This document shows, in pieces, positions 1 to 9,380 of a stretch of DNA of 64,000 nucleotides (its first letter is position 1; the number at the start of each line of letters is the position of its first letter). A program made the translations under genes and the position numbers. Under the pieces are notes generated by a model. The model saw only the letters and a list, made by a program, of their open reading frames with translations. It was not told the origin of the DNA and made no database searches. The DNA is taken from the NCBI RefSeq assembly GCF_004168035.1, contig NZ_SDPU01000021.1, positions 62,001 through 126,000 on the forward strand, read 5' to 3'. The stretch comes from Nocardioides iriomotensis (GTDB taxonomy: Bacteria > Actinomycetota > Actinomycetes > Propionibacteriales > Nocardioidaceae).

Positions 1-177
1 GGTGACCGGATCCGGCTCGACGTCGCCGGGCGGACGCTCGACGTGGTCGTCGACGCCGAGGAGCTGAAGAAGCGCGAGGAGGGCTGGGAGCCGCTGCCGC
101 CGAAGTACACCCGCGGCGTGCTCGGCAAGTACGCCAAGGTCGTGCAGTCCGCCGCGCACGGCGCGGTCTGCGGCTGA
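1..177 (+). CDS. ilvD: Dihydroxy-acid dehydratase, C-terminal fragment
   Basis: The first 59 codons are the end of an open frame that runs off the left edge. The tail contains [18 protein letters not shown] and ends AVCG, which I recognise as the conserved C-terminus of dihydroxy-acid dehydratase, the Fe-S enzyme that makes the 2-keto acid precursors of valine, isoleucine and leucine. The Fe-S cysteines and active site lie outside the window, so the call rests on the tail alone. It fits the ilvBNC operon about 2 kb downstream on the same strand. Partial because of the window edge, not visibly broken. Confidence 0.85.
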   Translation, partial: GDRIRLDVAGRTLDVVVDAEELKKREEGWEPLPPKYTRGVLGKYAKVVQSAAHGAVCG

Positions 178-194
178 CGCCCGGACCGGTCGCG

Positions 195-755
195 ATGGGG
201 AAGGTGCACGACGGGATCGACGGGCGCCTGCGCGCGTTCATCGAGGCGCAGCACGTCTTCTTCGTCGCGACCGCGCCGCTGGCCGACGGCCGGGTCAACG
301 TCTCGCCCAAGGGCATCGGCGGCACGTTCGTGGTGGTCGACGAGCACACCGTCGCCTACCTCGACATCACCGCCTCGGGAGCGGAGACGATCGCGCACCT
401 GCGCGAGCCCGGCAACGGGCGGATCACGCTCATGTTCTGCTCGTTCGACCGGTCGCCCGACGTCGTACGCCTGCACGGGCGCGGACGCGTGGTGTCGCTC
501 TACGACGACGAGTTCGCCGACTGGCTCCCGCGGTTCGCCGAGACCCGTGGTGCCCGGGCGGTGATCGTCGTCGACGTGGAGCGGGTGTCCGACTCGTGCG
601 GGTACGGCGTCCCGCTGATGGAGGTCGTCGGGGAGCGGCACCTGCTGCCCGAGCACATGGAGCGCAAGGGCGCCGACGGCGTCGTCGACTACCGCCGTGC
701 CAAGAACCGCGCCAGCATCGACGGCCTGCCCGCCTTCACCGATGACGGTGCCTGA
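195..755 (+). CDS. Pyridoxamine 5'-phosphate oxidase family protein
   Basis: A 186-residue protein that looks like a split-barrel flavin-binding protein of the PNPOx superfamily: an early FFVATAPLADGRVNVSPKG stretch, where the beta-barrel and flavin contacts usually lie, then LHGRGRVVSLYDDEF in the second half. Such proteins bind FMN, heme or F420, and the substrate cannot be read from sequence. The C-terminal MERKGADGVVDYRRAKN segment is typical of the subgroup of about 180 residues that is not the biosynthetic PdxH. The start ATG lies 17 bases after ilvD, so it may be cotranscribed. Its 3' end overlaps the convergent gene by 20 bases. Confidence 0.7.
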   Translation: MGKVHDGIDGRLRAFIEAQHVFFVATAPLADGRVNVSPKGIGGTFVVVDEHTVAYLDITASGAETIAHLREPGNGRITLMFCSFDRSPDVVRLHGRGRVVSLYDDEFADWLPRFAETRGARAVIVVDVERVSDSCGYGVPLMEVVGERHLLPEHMERKGADGVVDYRRAKNRASIDGLPAFTDDGA

Positions 756-1164
756 CGGGCGCGACCACCTGAAGCTCGCCCGAGCGCCACATCGGCAGCG
801 CCGCGTCACACAGGAGCGTCACCGCGCGGCGGACCGGCATCGCCCGGAGCGCCTCGGCGTGCAGCTCGCCGTACCGCCGGCCCACCCCGTTGTTGTGACG
901 GTCGACCGCCGAGTCCTCGGCGCGCGTGCTGCCGCGCTCCTGTTCCTCGGCGACGGCGCTGGCGAGGTCCTCGCCGTGCCGCGCGGTCAGGCAGGCCTGC
1001 CAGGCGAAGTGCCGGCACGCGTTGCGCAGGCCAGGGCGTTCCGCGACCCCGGTCGCCGAGCGAAGAAGCGCGAGGGCGGACACGAGGAGGGCGTCGAGCG
1101 CCGCGCGCCGGGACGCGCCGGCGCCGCGGGCGGCGCGATACAGGCGCGCCACGTGCAGCGGCAT
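736..1164 (-). CDS. Conserved hypothetical protein
   Basis: A 142-residue protein of unknown function. The centre has a His-rich pattern, RHFAWQACLTARHG, followed about 20 residues later by a Glu/Asp/His/Asn run (EDSAVDRHNNGVGRRYG). This resembles small helical domains with conserved H, E and N residues (DUF6973-like), but that match is from memory. No signal peptide or membrane segment. The gene is convergent with, and overlaps by 20 bases, the PNPOx-family gene. A TAGGCT -10 box on the minus strand at 1176-1171 lies 6 bases before the ATG, which suggests a leaderless mRNA. Confidence 0.6.
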   Translation of the reverse strand: MPLHVARLYRAARGAGASRRAALDALLVSALALLRSATGVAERPGLRNACRHFAWQACLTARHGEDLASAVAEEQERGSTRAEDSAVDRHNNGVGRRYGELHAEALRAMPVRRAVTLLCDAALPMWRSGELQVVAPVRHRHR

Positions 1165-1170
1165 GCGAGC

Positions 1171-1180
1171 AGCCTAGGCT
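1171..1180. promoter_or_regulatory. Palindromic -10 element shared by divergent genes
   Basis: AGCCTAGGCT is a perfect palindrome containing TAGGCT on both strands (plus 1175-1180, minus 1176-1171). The plus-strand hexamer ends 7 bases before the GTG at 1188. The minus-strand hexamer ends 6 bases before the ATG at 1164. Both fit TANNNT -10 boxes of leaderless transcripts, so one symmetric element may fire in both directions. Confidence 0.55.
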
Positions 1181-1187
1181 CCCGGGC

Positions 1188-1883
1188 GTGACCCGGACCA
1201 GCGAGCACGGCCTCCCCGTCGGCGACCCCGTCCCCGGCTGGACGCCTCGCGCCCGGCCGCGGCCCGGCCCGTTCGTCGGGAGGACCTGCTCGGTCGTGCC
1301 GCTCGAGGCCGGCCACGCCGACGCGCTCTACCCGACGTGTGCCGCGCGCGGCACCGAGCACCTGTGGACCTACCTCGCCGACGGGCCGTTCCCCGACCCC
1401 GGAGCCTTCCGCGACCGCATCGCCGGCACCGTCGCCGACCCGTCGTCCGTCTCGGTCGCGGTGCTCCTGGCCGACGGGACGCCGGCCGGCCTGGCGAGCT
1501 ACCTGCGCATCGACGAGGCGCAGGGGAGCGTCGAGGTCGGCGGGATCCTGCTCGGCACGGCGCTGCGCCGTACGACAGCGTCGACGGAGGCCATGCACCT
1601 GATGGCCGCGCACGTCTTCGACGACCTCGGCTACCGCCGCTACGAGTGGAAGTGCGACGACCTCAACGCACCGTCGAAGGCGACCGCGCGGCGGCTCGGC
1701 TTCACCTACGAGGGCACCTTCCGCAACGCGCTCGTCTACAAGGGCCGCAACCGTGACACCGCCTGGTTCTCGATCACCGACGAGGAGTGGCCCGCCGTGA
1801 AGGCGGCCCAGCAGGTCTGGCTCGACCCCGCCAACTTCGACGCGGACGGAGGCCAGGTCCGGCCCCTCGGTAGAGTTCAGTGA
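1188..1883 (+). CDS. GNAT-family N-acetyltransferase (RimJ/RimL type)
   Basis: A 231-residue acetyltransferase of the RimJ/RimL group, which transfers acetyl from acetyl-CoA to amines such as protein N-termini or small molecules. Seen here: the opening LEAGHADALYPTC segment, the central VEVGGILLGTALRRT strand-helix and YEWKCDDLNAPSKATARRLGF, the hallmark motif of this subgroup. The C-terminal WFSITDEEWPAVK is also typical. It is not a ribosomal RimJ by any specific signature, so the substrate is unknown. GTG start chosen because TAGGCT lies 7 bases upstream. It ends 80 bases before the ilvB leader peptide and is probably a separate unit. Confidence 0.8.
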   Translation: MTRTSEHGLPVGDPVPGWTPRARPRPGPFVGRTCSVVPLEAGHADALYPTCAARGTEHLWTYLADGPFPDPGAFRDRIAGTVADPSSVSVAVLLADGTPAGLASYLRIDEAQGSVEVGGILLGTALRRTTASTEAMHLMAAHVFDDLGYRRYEWKCDDLNAPSKATARRLGFTYEGTFRNALVYKGRNRDTAWFSITDEEWPAVKAAQQVWLDPANFDADGGQVRPLGRVQ

Positions 1884-1926
1884 GTGAGACTCGCGTTCCA
1901 CATCATGGGACGCCTGTCACACTTGC

Positions 1927-1956
1927 TTGACGGCGGAGCGGTCGGACGGCGACGGT
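1927..1956 (+). promoter_or_regulatory. Probable ilvB leader promoter
   Basis: TTGACG at 1927-1932 is a good -35 hexamer. An 18-base gap leads to GACGGT at 1951-1956, a weak TANNNT-like -10. The predicted start of transcription falls at about 1963, at the leader ATG. The position fits leaderless translation of the leader; the -10 match is poor. Confidence 0.4.
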
Positions 1957-1963
1957 TGGTGCC

Positions 1964-2005
1964 ATGCGTGACCAGCTTCTTGTACGCCCGCGACGCGACG
2001 GCTGA
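1964..2005 (+). CDS. ilvL: ilvB leader peptide (Leu-Leu-Val)
   Basis: A 13-codon open frame, MRDQLLVRPRRDG, sits just ahead of an intrinsic terminator and 109 bases before ilvB. It contains CTT CTT GTA, two Leu codons and a Val codon that are rare in this GC-rich genome. Stalling at these codons when charged Leu or Val tRNA is scarce would favour readthrough into ilvBNC, the classical attenuation logic known for acetohydroxyacid synthase operons in actinobacteria. No Shine-Dalgarno is visible, so translation may be leaderless. Control by this peptide is inferred from its position and codons. Confidence 0.75.
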   Translation: MRDQLLVRPRRDG

Positions 2006-2034
2006 CGGCCTCCACGACCGCACCGCCGCGTCCA

Positions 2035-2067
2035 CCCCTCGCCGCCCGTCGGGCCGAGGGGTTTTTT
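2035..2067 (+). terminator. ilvBNC attenuator (intrinsic terminator)
   Basis: CCCCTCG at 2035-2041 pairs with CGAGGGG at 2055-2061, with further GCCC/GGGC pairing inside the loop, followed directly by six T (2062-2067). It lies 30 bases after the leader stop codon and 47 bases before ilvB, so it is placed to stop transcription when the leader is translated freely. Confidence 0.85.
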
Positions 2068-2113
2068 GTTGGGCACGCACGACCGAGACAGACCAGGAAG
2101 GCACGAGGAAGCG

Positions 2114-3885
2114 ATGGGCGACACAGGCGGTACCCCCGGCGCCGGCACCCCGATGACCGGCGCGCAGAGCCTGATCACGGCACTGGAGCACGCCGGGGCG
2201 GAGAACGTCTTCGGCATCCCGGGTGGCGCGATCCTCCCGGCCTACGACCCGCTGTTCGACTCGACCAAGCTCCGGCACATCCTCGTCCGCCACGAGCAGG
2301 GCGCCGGCCACGCCGCCCAGGGGTACGCCGCCGCGACCGGACGCGTCGGCGTCTGCATGGCGACCTCCGGCCCCGGCGCGACCAACCTGGTCACGCCGCT
2401 CGCCGACGCCCACATGGACAGCGTCCCGATGGTCGCGGTGACCGGCCAGGTGGCCAGCAGCGCGATCGGCACCGACGCGTTCCAGGAGGCCGACATCCGC
2501 GGCATCACGATGCCGATCACCAAGCACAACTTCCTGGTGACCGACCCGGCCGAAATCCCGCGGACGGTCGCCGAGGCGTTCTACATCGCCTCCACCGGCC
2601 GGCCCGGCCCGGTGCTCGTCGACGTGTCCAAGGACGCGATGCAGGCGCAGACGACCTTCCGGTGGCCGACCGAGCTGAACCTGCCCGGCTACCGCCCGGT
2701 GACCCGCCCGCACGCCAAGCAGGTCCGCGAGGCCGCCCGGCTGATCCTCGAGGCGCGCCGCCCGGTGCTGTACGTCGGTGGCGGCGTCATCCGCGCCGGC
2801 GCCGCCCAGGAGCTGCGGGTGCTGGCGGAGTCCACCGGGATCCCCGTGCTGACCACGCTGATGGCGCGCGGCGCGTTCCCCGACAGCCACCCGCAGCACC
2901 TCGGCATGCCCGGCATGCACGGCACCGTCGCCGCGGTGGCCGGCCTGCAGCGCAGCGACCTGATCATCAGCCTGGGCGCCCGGTTCGACGACCGGGTCAC
3001 CGGCAACCTCGACTCGTTCGCGCCCAACGCGAAGGTGATCCACGCCGACATCGACCCCGCCGAGATCGGCAAGAACCGGCACGCCGACGTGCCGATCGTC
3101 GGCGACTGCCGCGAGGTGATCGCCGACCTCGTCGTGGCGCTGCAGGCCGAGGCCGAGCAGGGCCGGCAGGGCGACTACGAGGCCTGGGTCGAGTTCCTCG
3201 CCGGCGTGAAGAAGAAGTACCCGCTCGGCTACGACAAGCCCGCCGACGGCTCGCTCGCGCCGCAGTACGTCCTGGAGCGGCTCGGCAAGATCGCCGGTCC
3301 CGACTCGATCTACGTCGCCGGCGTCGGCCAGCACCAGATGTGGGCGACGCACTTCATCGGCTACGAGAAGCCCGGCACCTGGATCAACTCCGGCGGCCTC
3401 GGCACGATGGGCTTCTCCGTCCCAGCCGCCATGGGCGCCAAGGTCGGCCGTCCCGACACCACGGTCTGGTCGATCGACGGCGACGGCTGCTTCCAGATGA
3501 CCAACCAGGAGCTCGCCACCTGCGCGATCGAGGGCATCCCGATCAAGGTCGCGATCATCAACAACGAGTCGCTCGGCATGGTCCGGCAGTGGCAGACGCT
3601 GTTCTACAACGAGCGCTACTCCAACACCGACCTGCAGTCGAAGCGGATCCCCGACTTCGTGAAGCTCGCCGACGCCTACGGCTGCGTGGGCCTCGCCTGC
3701 GAGTCGCCCGACGACGTCGACGCCACGATCAACAAGGCGATGGAGATCAACGACGTCCCGGTCGTCGTCGACTTCCGCGTCCACCGGGACGCGATGGTGT
3801 GGCCGATGGTCGCCGCCGGCACCAGCAACGACGACATCAAGTTCGCGCGCGACATGGCGCCGGTGTTCGAGGAGGACGACATCTG

Positions 3886-3886
<1 letters not shown>
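2114..3886 (+). CDS. ilvB: Acetolactate synthase large (catalytic) subunit
   Basis: A 590-residue ThDP- and FAD-dependent enzyme that condenses pyruvate with pyruvate or 2-ketobutyrate, the first common step to valine, leucine and isoleucine. Visible: the catalytic glutamate in RHEQGAGH near residue 60, the FAD/central domain ([12 protein letters not shown]), and the ThDP motif from [16 protein letters not shown] (about 453) to [13 protein letters not shown]. Length is normal for the family. ATG 2114 is chosen for the GAGGAAG Shine-Dalgarno just upstream; an in-frame start at 2066 would run through the terminator. Coupled by a TGATG overlap to ilvN. Confidence 0.97.
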
Positions 3887-5527
<1,641 letters not shown>

Positions 5528-5537
5528 CGCGGACCCC

Positions 5538-5596
5538 GCGAGAGGCCACTTTCCCACCGACACTCCCGGCGTGTTGGTGGGAAAGTGGCCTCTCGC
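5538..5596. repeat. Long perfect inverted repeat downstream of ilvC
   Basis: Arms 5538-5558 and 5576-5596 are perfectly complementary over 21 bases (core GAGGCCACTTTCCCACC). Pairing continues inward over 559-563 with 571-575, giving a 26-bp stem and a 7-base loop. No T-run follows, so it is an atypical terminator at best. The AT-containing centre stands out in this GC-rich DNA. Confidence 0.85.
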
Positions 5597-5671
5597 CGCG
5601 TCGGGGGACGGGGAGGCCGGGGGTGGCACGGGTCACGGGGGAGTGGCTGTACGACTCTTGCTCCGCGCAAG

Positions 5672-5690
5672 TAAGGTAAGGCGACCCTAA
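5672..5690 (+). promoter_or_regulatory. DtxR/IdeR-type iron box upstream of efeUOB
   Basis: TAAGGTAAGGCGACCCTAA matches the IdeR/DtxR consensus TTAGGTTAGSCTAACCTAA at 15 of 19 positions. It lies 23 bases before efeU, where a repressor would block the promoter or early transcription. Repression by Fe2+-loaded IdeR is therefore likely. The function is inferred from the motif and the iron-uptake operon behind it. Confidence 0.75.
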
Positions 5691-5713
5691 GTTAGTTCAA
5701 GGAGCCTGTCCCC

Positions 5714-6574
5714 ATGCTTGCGAACTACCTCATCGGCCTGCGCGAGGGGCTGGAGGCGGGGCTGATCGTCAGCATCCTCGTCGCCTACCTCGTGAAGTCC
5801 GACCGACGGCACCTGCTTCCCCGCGTCTGGGCGGGGATCGGCATCGCCGTCGCCGTCAGCCTCGCCTTCGGTGCCCTGCTCACGTTCGGCCCGCGCGGCC
5901 TCACCTTCGAGGCGCAGGAGCTGATCGGCGGCACCCTGTCGATCGTCGCGGTCGGCTTCGTGACCTGGATGGTGTTCTGGATGGCCTCGGCCGCCCGCGG
6001 CATCGCCGGCGAGCTGCGCGGCAAGATCGACCTGGCCGCGGAGGCCGGACGCTGGTCGCTCCTCGTCGTCGGCGCGCTGGCCGTCGGCCGTGAGGGCCTC
6101 GAGACGGCGCTGTTCCTGTGGGCCGCGACGAACGCGATCTCCGCCGACGGTGGCGGCACCGTGCGCCCGCTGCTCGCCGCCGCGGCCGGCATCGCCACGG
6201 CCGCCGTACTCGCGTGGCTGCTGTACAAGGGCGCGCTCAAGATCAACCTGTCGAGGTTCTTCACGTGGACCGGCGCCTTCCTCGTGCTCGTCGCCGGCGG
6301 CGTGCTGTCGTACGGCGTCCACGACCTGCAGGAAGCACGCTTCCTGCCAGGTGAGCATGACCTGATGTTCGACGTGAGCAACGTGCTCGACCCGTCCAGC
6401 TGGTACGCCACCGTGCTCAAGGGCGTCTTCAACTTCTCCCCGGCCACGACCGCGCTCGAGGGCACCGTCTGGCTGCTCTACGTCATCCCTGTCATGGCCG
6501 CCTTCTGGTACGCCGCGCACCGGCGCGCGGCGGCGGCCCCCGTCGCCCCCGTCAGCCGGAGGACCGCCTCGTGA
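5714..6574 (+). CDS. efeU: Iron permease EfeU (FTR1 family)
   Basis: A 286-residue polytopic membrane protein, about seven transmembrane helices, of the FTR1/OFeT family. The two family REGLE motifs are visible: REGLEAGL near residue 10 in helix 1 and REGLETALF near residue 120 in helix 4. Their glutamates coordinate iron during transport. Shine-Dalgarno AAGGAG precedes ATG 5714 with normal spacing. First gene of efeUOB, overlapping efeO by four bases. The iron box upstream suggests control by iron. Confidence 0.95.
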   Translation: MLANYLIGLREGLEAGLIVSILVAYLVKSDRRHLLPRVWAGIGIAVAVSLAFGALLTFGPRGLTFEAQELIGGTLSIVAVGFVTWMVFWMASAARGIAGELRGKIDLAAEAGRWSLLVVGALAVGREGLETALFLWAATNAISADGGGTVRPLLAAAAGIATAAVLAWLLYKGALKINLSRFFTWTGAFLVLVAGGVLSYGVHDLQEARFLPGEHDLMFDVSNVLDPSSWYATVLKGVFNFSPATTALEGTVWLLYVIPVMAAFWYAAHRRAAAAPVAPVSRRTAS

Positions 6575-7734
6575 CCCGCACCCGCACCCTGACCCTGACC
6601 GCGCTCGTGGCGGTCAGCCTGCTCGCCTCGGCGTGCACCGACAACAGCGGGGGCGCCTCGGGCGACGGCGACGACCGCACGCTCGCCGTCACTTCGACCG
6701 ACGACGGCTGCGACGTCTCGTCGACCGAGGCCCCGTCCGGCACGCTGACCTTCAAGGTCGAGAACGCCGGCAGCAAGGTCACCGAGTTCTACCTGCTCGA
6801 CCAGGACGGCCTGCGCATCGTCGGCGAGGTCGAGAACATCGGCCCCGGCCTCACCCGCAACCTCGTCGTCACCGCGCCGACCGGGAAGTACGTCACCGCG
6901 TGCAAGCCCGGCATGAAGGGCACCGGCATCCGCGCCGACTTCCAGGTCGAGGACTCCGGCAAGGCGCTCGCGGTCTCCGCCGACGACGCCGCCCTGGTGG
7001 AGCAGGCCTCGCGGAACTACGCCGCCTACGTGCAGGACCAGAGCGCCCAGCTGCTCGCGGGCACGCGCGCCTTCGTCGACGCCTACGAGAGCGGCGACGA
7101 CGACCGCGCCCGCGCGCTCTACGCGTCGACCCGCGTGCACTGGGAGCGCATCGAGACCGTCGCCGAGTCGTTCGGCAACCTCGACCCCGAGATGGACCTC
7201 CGCGAGGCCGACCTCGAGCCCGGCCAGAAGTGGACTGGCTGGCACCGCCTCGAGAAGGACCTCTGGCCGCCGGCGCCGTACGACGCCCTCAGACCGAAGC
7301 AGCGCACGACGTACGCCGAGGACCTGCTGGCCAACACCGAGGAGCTCGACAGCCGCGTGCAGGACATGACGTTCGGCGTCGACGCGATCGCGAACGGCTC
7401 GCGCGGCCTGCTCGAGGAGGTCGCGACCGGCAAGGTCACCGGCGAGGAGGAGTTCTGGAGCCACACCGACCTGTGGGACTTCCAGGCCAACGTCGACGGT
7501 GCTCGGGTCGGCTTCGAGGGCGTCCGCCCGGTGCTGGAGGGGAACGACAAGGAGCTCGCGGCCACGCTCGACCGCCGCTTCGACGAGCTCCAGACGCTGC
7601 TCGACCAGCACAGGCGTGGTGACGGCTTCGTCTCCTACGACGAGCTCTCCGACGCCGAGGTGAAGGAGCTCGCCGACGCCGTCAACGCGCTGTCCGAGCC
7701 CCTCTCCCGACTCACAGCCGCGGTGGTGGCATGA
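6571..7734 (+). CDS. efeO: Iron-uptake lipoprotein EfeO (cupredoxin plus M75 domain)
   Basis: A 387-residue exported protein. The N-terminus is a lipoprotein signal with lipobox LLASAC near residue 22. An N-terminal cupredoxin-like domain (about 35-125) is followed by the helical imelysin/M75 domain, whose HxxE metal motif is seen in WHRLEKDLW. EfeO is thought to bind or hand over iron to the EfeU permease on the outer face of the membrane. GTG start overlaps the efeU stop, and its own stop overlaps efeB, so all three are translationally coupled. Confidence 0.94.
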   Translation: MTRTRTLTLTALVAVSLLASACTDNSGGASGDGDDRTLAVTSTDDGCDVSSTEAPSGTLTFKVENAGSKVTEFYLLDQDGLRIVGEVENIGPGLTRNLVVTAPTGKYVTACKPGMKGTGIRADFQVEDSGKALAVSADDAALVEQASRNYAAYVQDQSAQLLAGTRAFVDAYESGDDDRARALYASTRVHWERIETVAESFGNLDPEMDLREADLEPGQKWTGWHRLEKDLWPPAPYDALRPKQRTTYAEDLLANTEELDSRVQDMTFGVDAIANGSRGLLEEVATGKVTGEEEFWSHTDLWDFQANVDGARVGFEGVRPVLEGNDKELAATLDRRFDELQTLLDQHRRGDGFVSYDELSDAEVKELADAVNALSEPLSRLTAAVVA

Positions 7735-8993
7735 GTCGCGTCTCCCGTCGCACCCTGTTCGGGGCCGGCATCGGCGCCGTCGGCGTCGGTGCCGGTCTCG
7801 GCATCGCGGGCGCCGAGGCGGTGGGGCACGACGGCGCCCCGGCCGCCGCCGGCTCCCGCACCTACCCGTTCCACGGCGACCACCAGGCCGGCATCGTCAC
7901 CCCGGCCCAGGACCGCCTGCACTTCGCCGCCTTCGACGTCACGACCGACTCCCGCGAGGAGCTGGTGGCTCTGCTGAAGGCGTGGACCGAGGCGGCCGCC
8001 CGGATGACGCAGGGCCGGTCCGCCGGGCCGGTCGGACCGACCGAGGGCGACTACGACCTCCCGCCCGACGACACCGGCGAGGCGATCGGCCTGCCGGCGT
8101 CGGGGCTGACGATCACCTTCGGCTTCGGTCCGACGCTGTTCCGCAGCGAGGACGGCACCGACCGTTTCGGCCTGGCGGGCAAGCAGCCGGCCGCACTGGC
8201 GCCGCTGCCGCACTTCCCGGGCGACGACCTGGACCCGGCCCGCTCCGACGGCGACCTGTGCGTGCAGGCGTGCGCCGACGACCCGCAGGTCGCCGTGCAC
8301 GCGATCCGCAACCTCGCCCGGATCGGCTTCGGCACCGTCGCGGTGCGTTGGTCGCAGCTCGGCTTCGGCCGTACGTCGTCCACGTCGACGAGCCAGCAGA
8401 CCCCGCGCAACCTGTTCGGCTTCAAGGACGGCACCGCCAACGTCAAGGCCGAGGAGCGCAGGGCGCTCGACGCGCACGTCTGGGTCGCCGACGGCGACGA
8501 CCGGGCCGGCGACTGGATGGTCGGTGGCTCGTACCTCACCGCCCGGCGGGTCAACATGACCGTCGAGGTCTGGGACCGGCAGCCGCTCGGCGACCAGGAG
8601 AAGTTCATCGGCCGCACCAAGGCCGAGGGCGCGCCCCTGTCCGGCGGCGGCGAGTTCCACCGGCCCGACTTCACGATGAAGGGCGACGGCGGGCCGATCA
8701 TCCCGACCGACTCGCACGTCTCCGTCGTGCACCCCGACCACAACGGCGGCGTGCGGATGCTGCGTCGCGGTTACAACTTCGTCGACGGCACCGACGCCCT
8801 CGGCGGGCTCAACGCCGGGTTGTTCTTCCTCGCGTTCGTTCGTGACCCGCGCACGCACTTCATCCCGGTGCAGAACTCCATGGCGCACAACGACGCGATG
8901 ATGGAGTACCTGAAGTTCACCGGCTCTGCGCTGTTCGCCGTCCCGCCCGGCACGAGGCCGGGGGAGCACGTCGGTCAGGCGCTGTTCGCCTGA
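7731..8993 (+). CDS. efeB: Dye-decolorizing heme peroxidase EfeB, Tat-exported
   Basis: A 420-residue DyP-type peroxidase. The N-terminus carries a twin-arginine signal (SRRTLFGAGIGAVG), so the protein is exported folded with heme. The family distal motif GFKDGTAN is near residue 225 and the proximal heme region is HPDHNGGVRMLRRGYNF near 335. Proposed roles are oxidation of Fe2+ before uptake or release of iron from heme. Third gene of efeUOB with a four-base overlap. Its 3' end overlaps the convergent HNH gene by 19 bases. Confidence 0.95.
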   Translation: MSRVSRRTLFGAGIGAVGVGAGLGIAGAEAVGHDGAPAAAGSRTYPFHGDHQAGIVTPAQDRLHFAAFDVTTDSREELVALLKAWTEAAARMTQGRSAGPVGPTEGDYDLPPDDTGEAIGLPASGLTITFGFGPTLFRSEDGTDRFGLAGKQPAALAPLPHFPGDDLDPARSDGDLCVQACADDPQVAVHAIRNLARIGFGTVAVRWSQLGFGRTSSTSTSQQTPRNLFGFKDGTANVKAEERRALDAHVWVADGDDRAGDWMVGGSYLTARRVNMTVEVWDRQPLGDQEKFIGRTKAEGAPLSGGGEFHRPDFTMKGDGGPIIPTDSHVSVVHPDHNGGVRMLRRGYNFVDGTDALGGLNAGLFFLAFVRDPRTHFIPVQNSMAHNDAMMEYLKFTGSALFAVPPGTRPGEHVGQALFA

Positions 8994-9343
8994 CCCGCCG
9001 GTGAGGAGCGCAGCACGGCCTGCACCTCGCCGTACCGGGTCAGGAAGGCCTTCTCGTCGAGCCGCTTGCGGCGCAGCCAGCCGGTGACCTCGTCGTTGCA
9101 CTTGCTGGCGTTGCACGACGCGCAGGCGGGGACGACGTTGAGCAGCGTGTAGCGGCCGCCGCGCGAGATCGCCAGCACGCAGTCGCGTTGCATCGAACCG
9201 TCGGACGCGCCGCAGTAGGCACAGCCGCCCCACAGCTCCTGCAGCGTCGCCCACTGCTCGGGCGTCAGGTCGTGCTCGACCCGACCCATCCGCACCTTGC
9301 GCTTGCGCGCGGCCCGCGCCCGGCGCGACCGGTTGACCGCCAT
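8975..9343 (-). CDS. HNH endonuclease family protein
   Basis: A 122-residue protein with a small HNH/zinc-finger nuclease fold. Four cysteines in two CxxC pairs (CAYCGASDG and CASCNASKCND) would bind zinc. Between them lies ISRGGRYTLLNVVPAC, the beta-beta-alpha core with its late Asn. The usual first His is not obvious at its standard place (DCVLAISRGG), so catalytic activity is uncertain. The N-terminus is very basic. A TAGGCT box lies 6 bases before the start on the minus strand, consistent with a leaderless message. Stand-alone HNH genes like this are common and their role is mostly unknown. Confidence 0.75.
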   Translation of the reverse strand: MAVNRSRRARAARKRKVRMGRVEHDLTPEQWATLQELWGGCAYCGASDGSMQRDCVLAISRGGRYTLLNVVPACASCNASKCNDEVTGWLRRKRLDEKAFLTRYGEVQAVLRSSPAGQANSA

Positions 9344-9380
9344 GGTCGGAGCCTAGATCCGAGACGGCATCATCGACGGC

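Noticed and set aside
1877-3784. Long antisense frames over ilvB, and similar ones over efeB, recG and gltX
   Set aside because: Third-position GC bias in the sense genes removes stop codons from other frames. None has a plausible start, ribosome site or recognisable motif.
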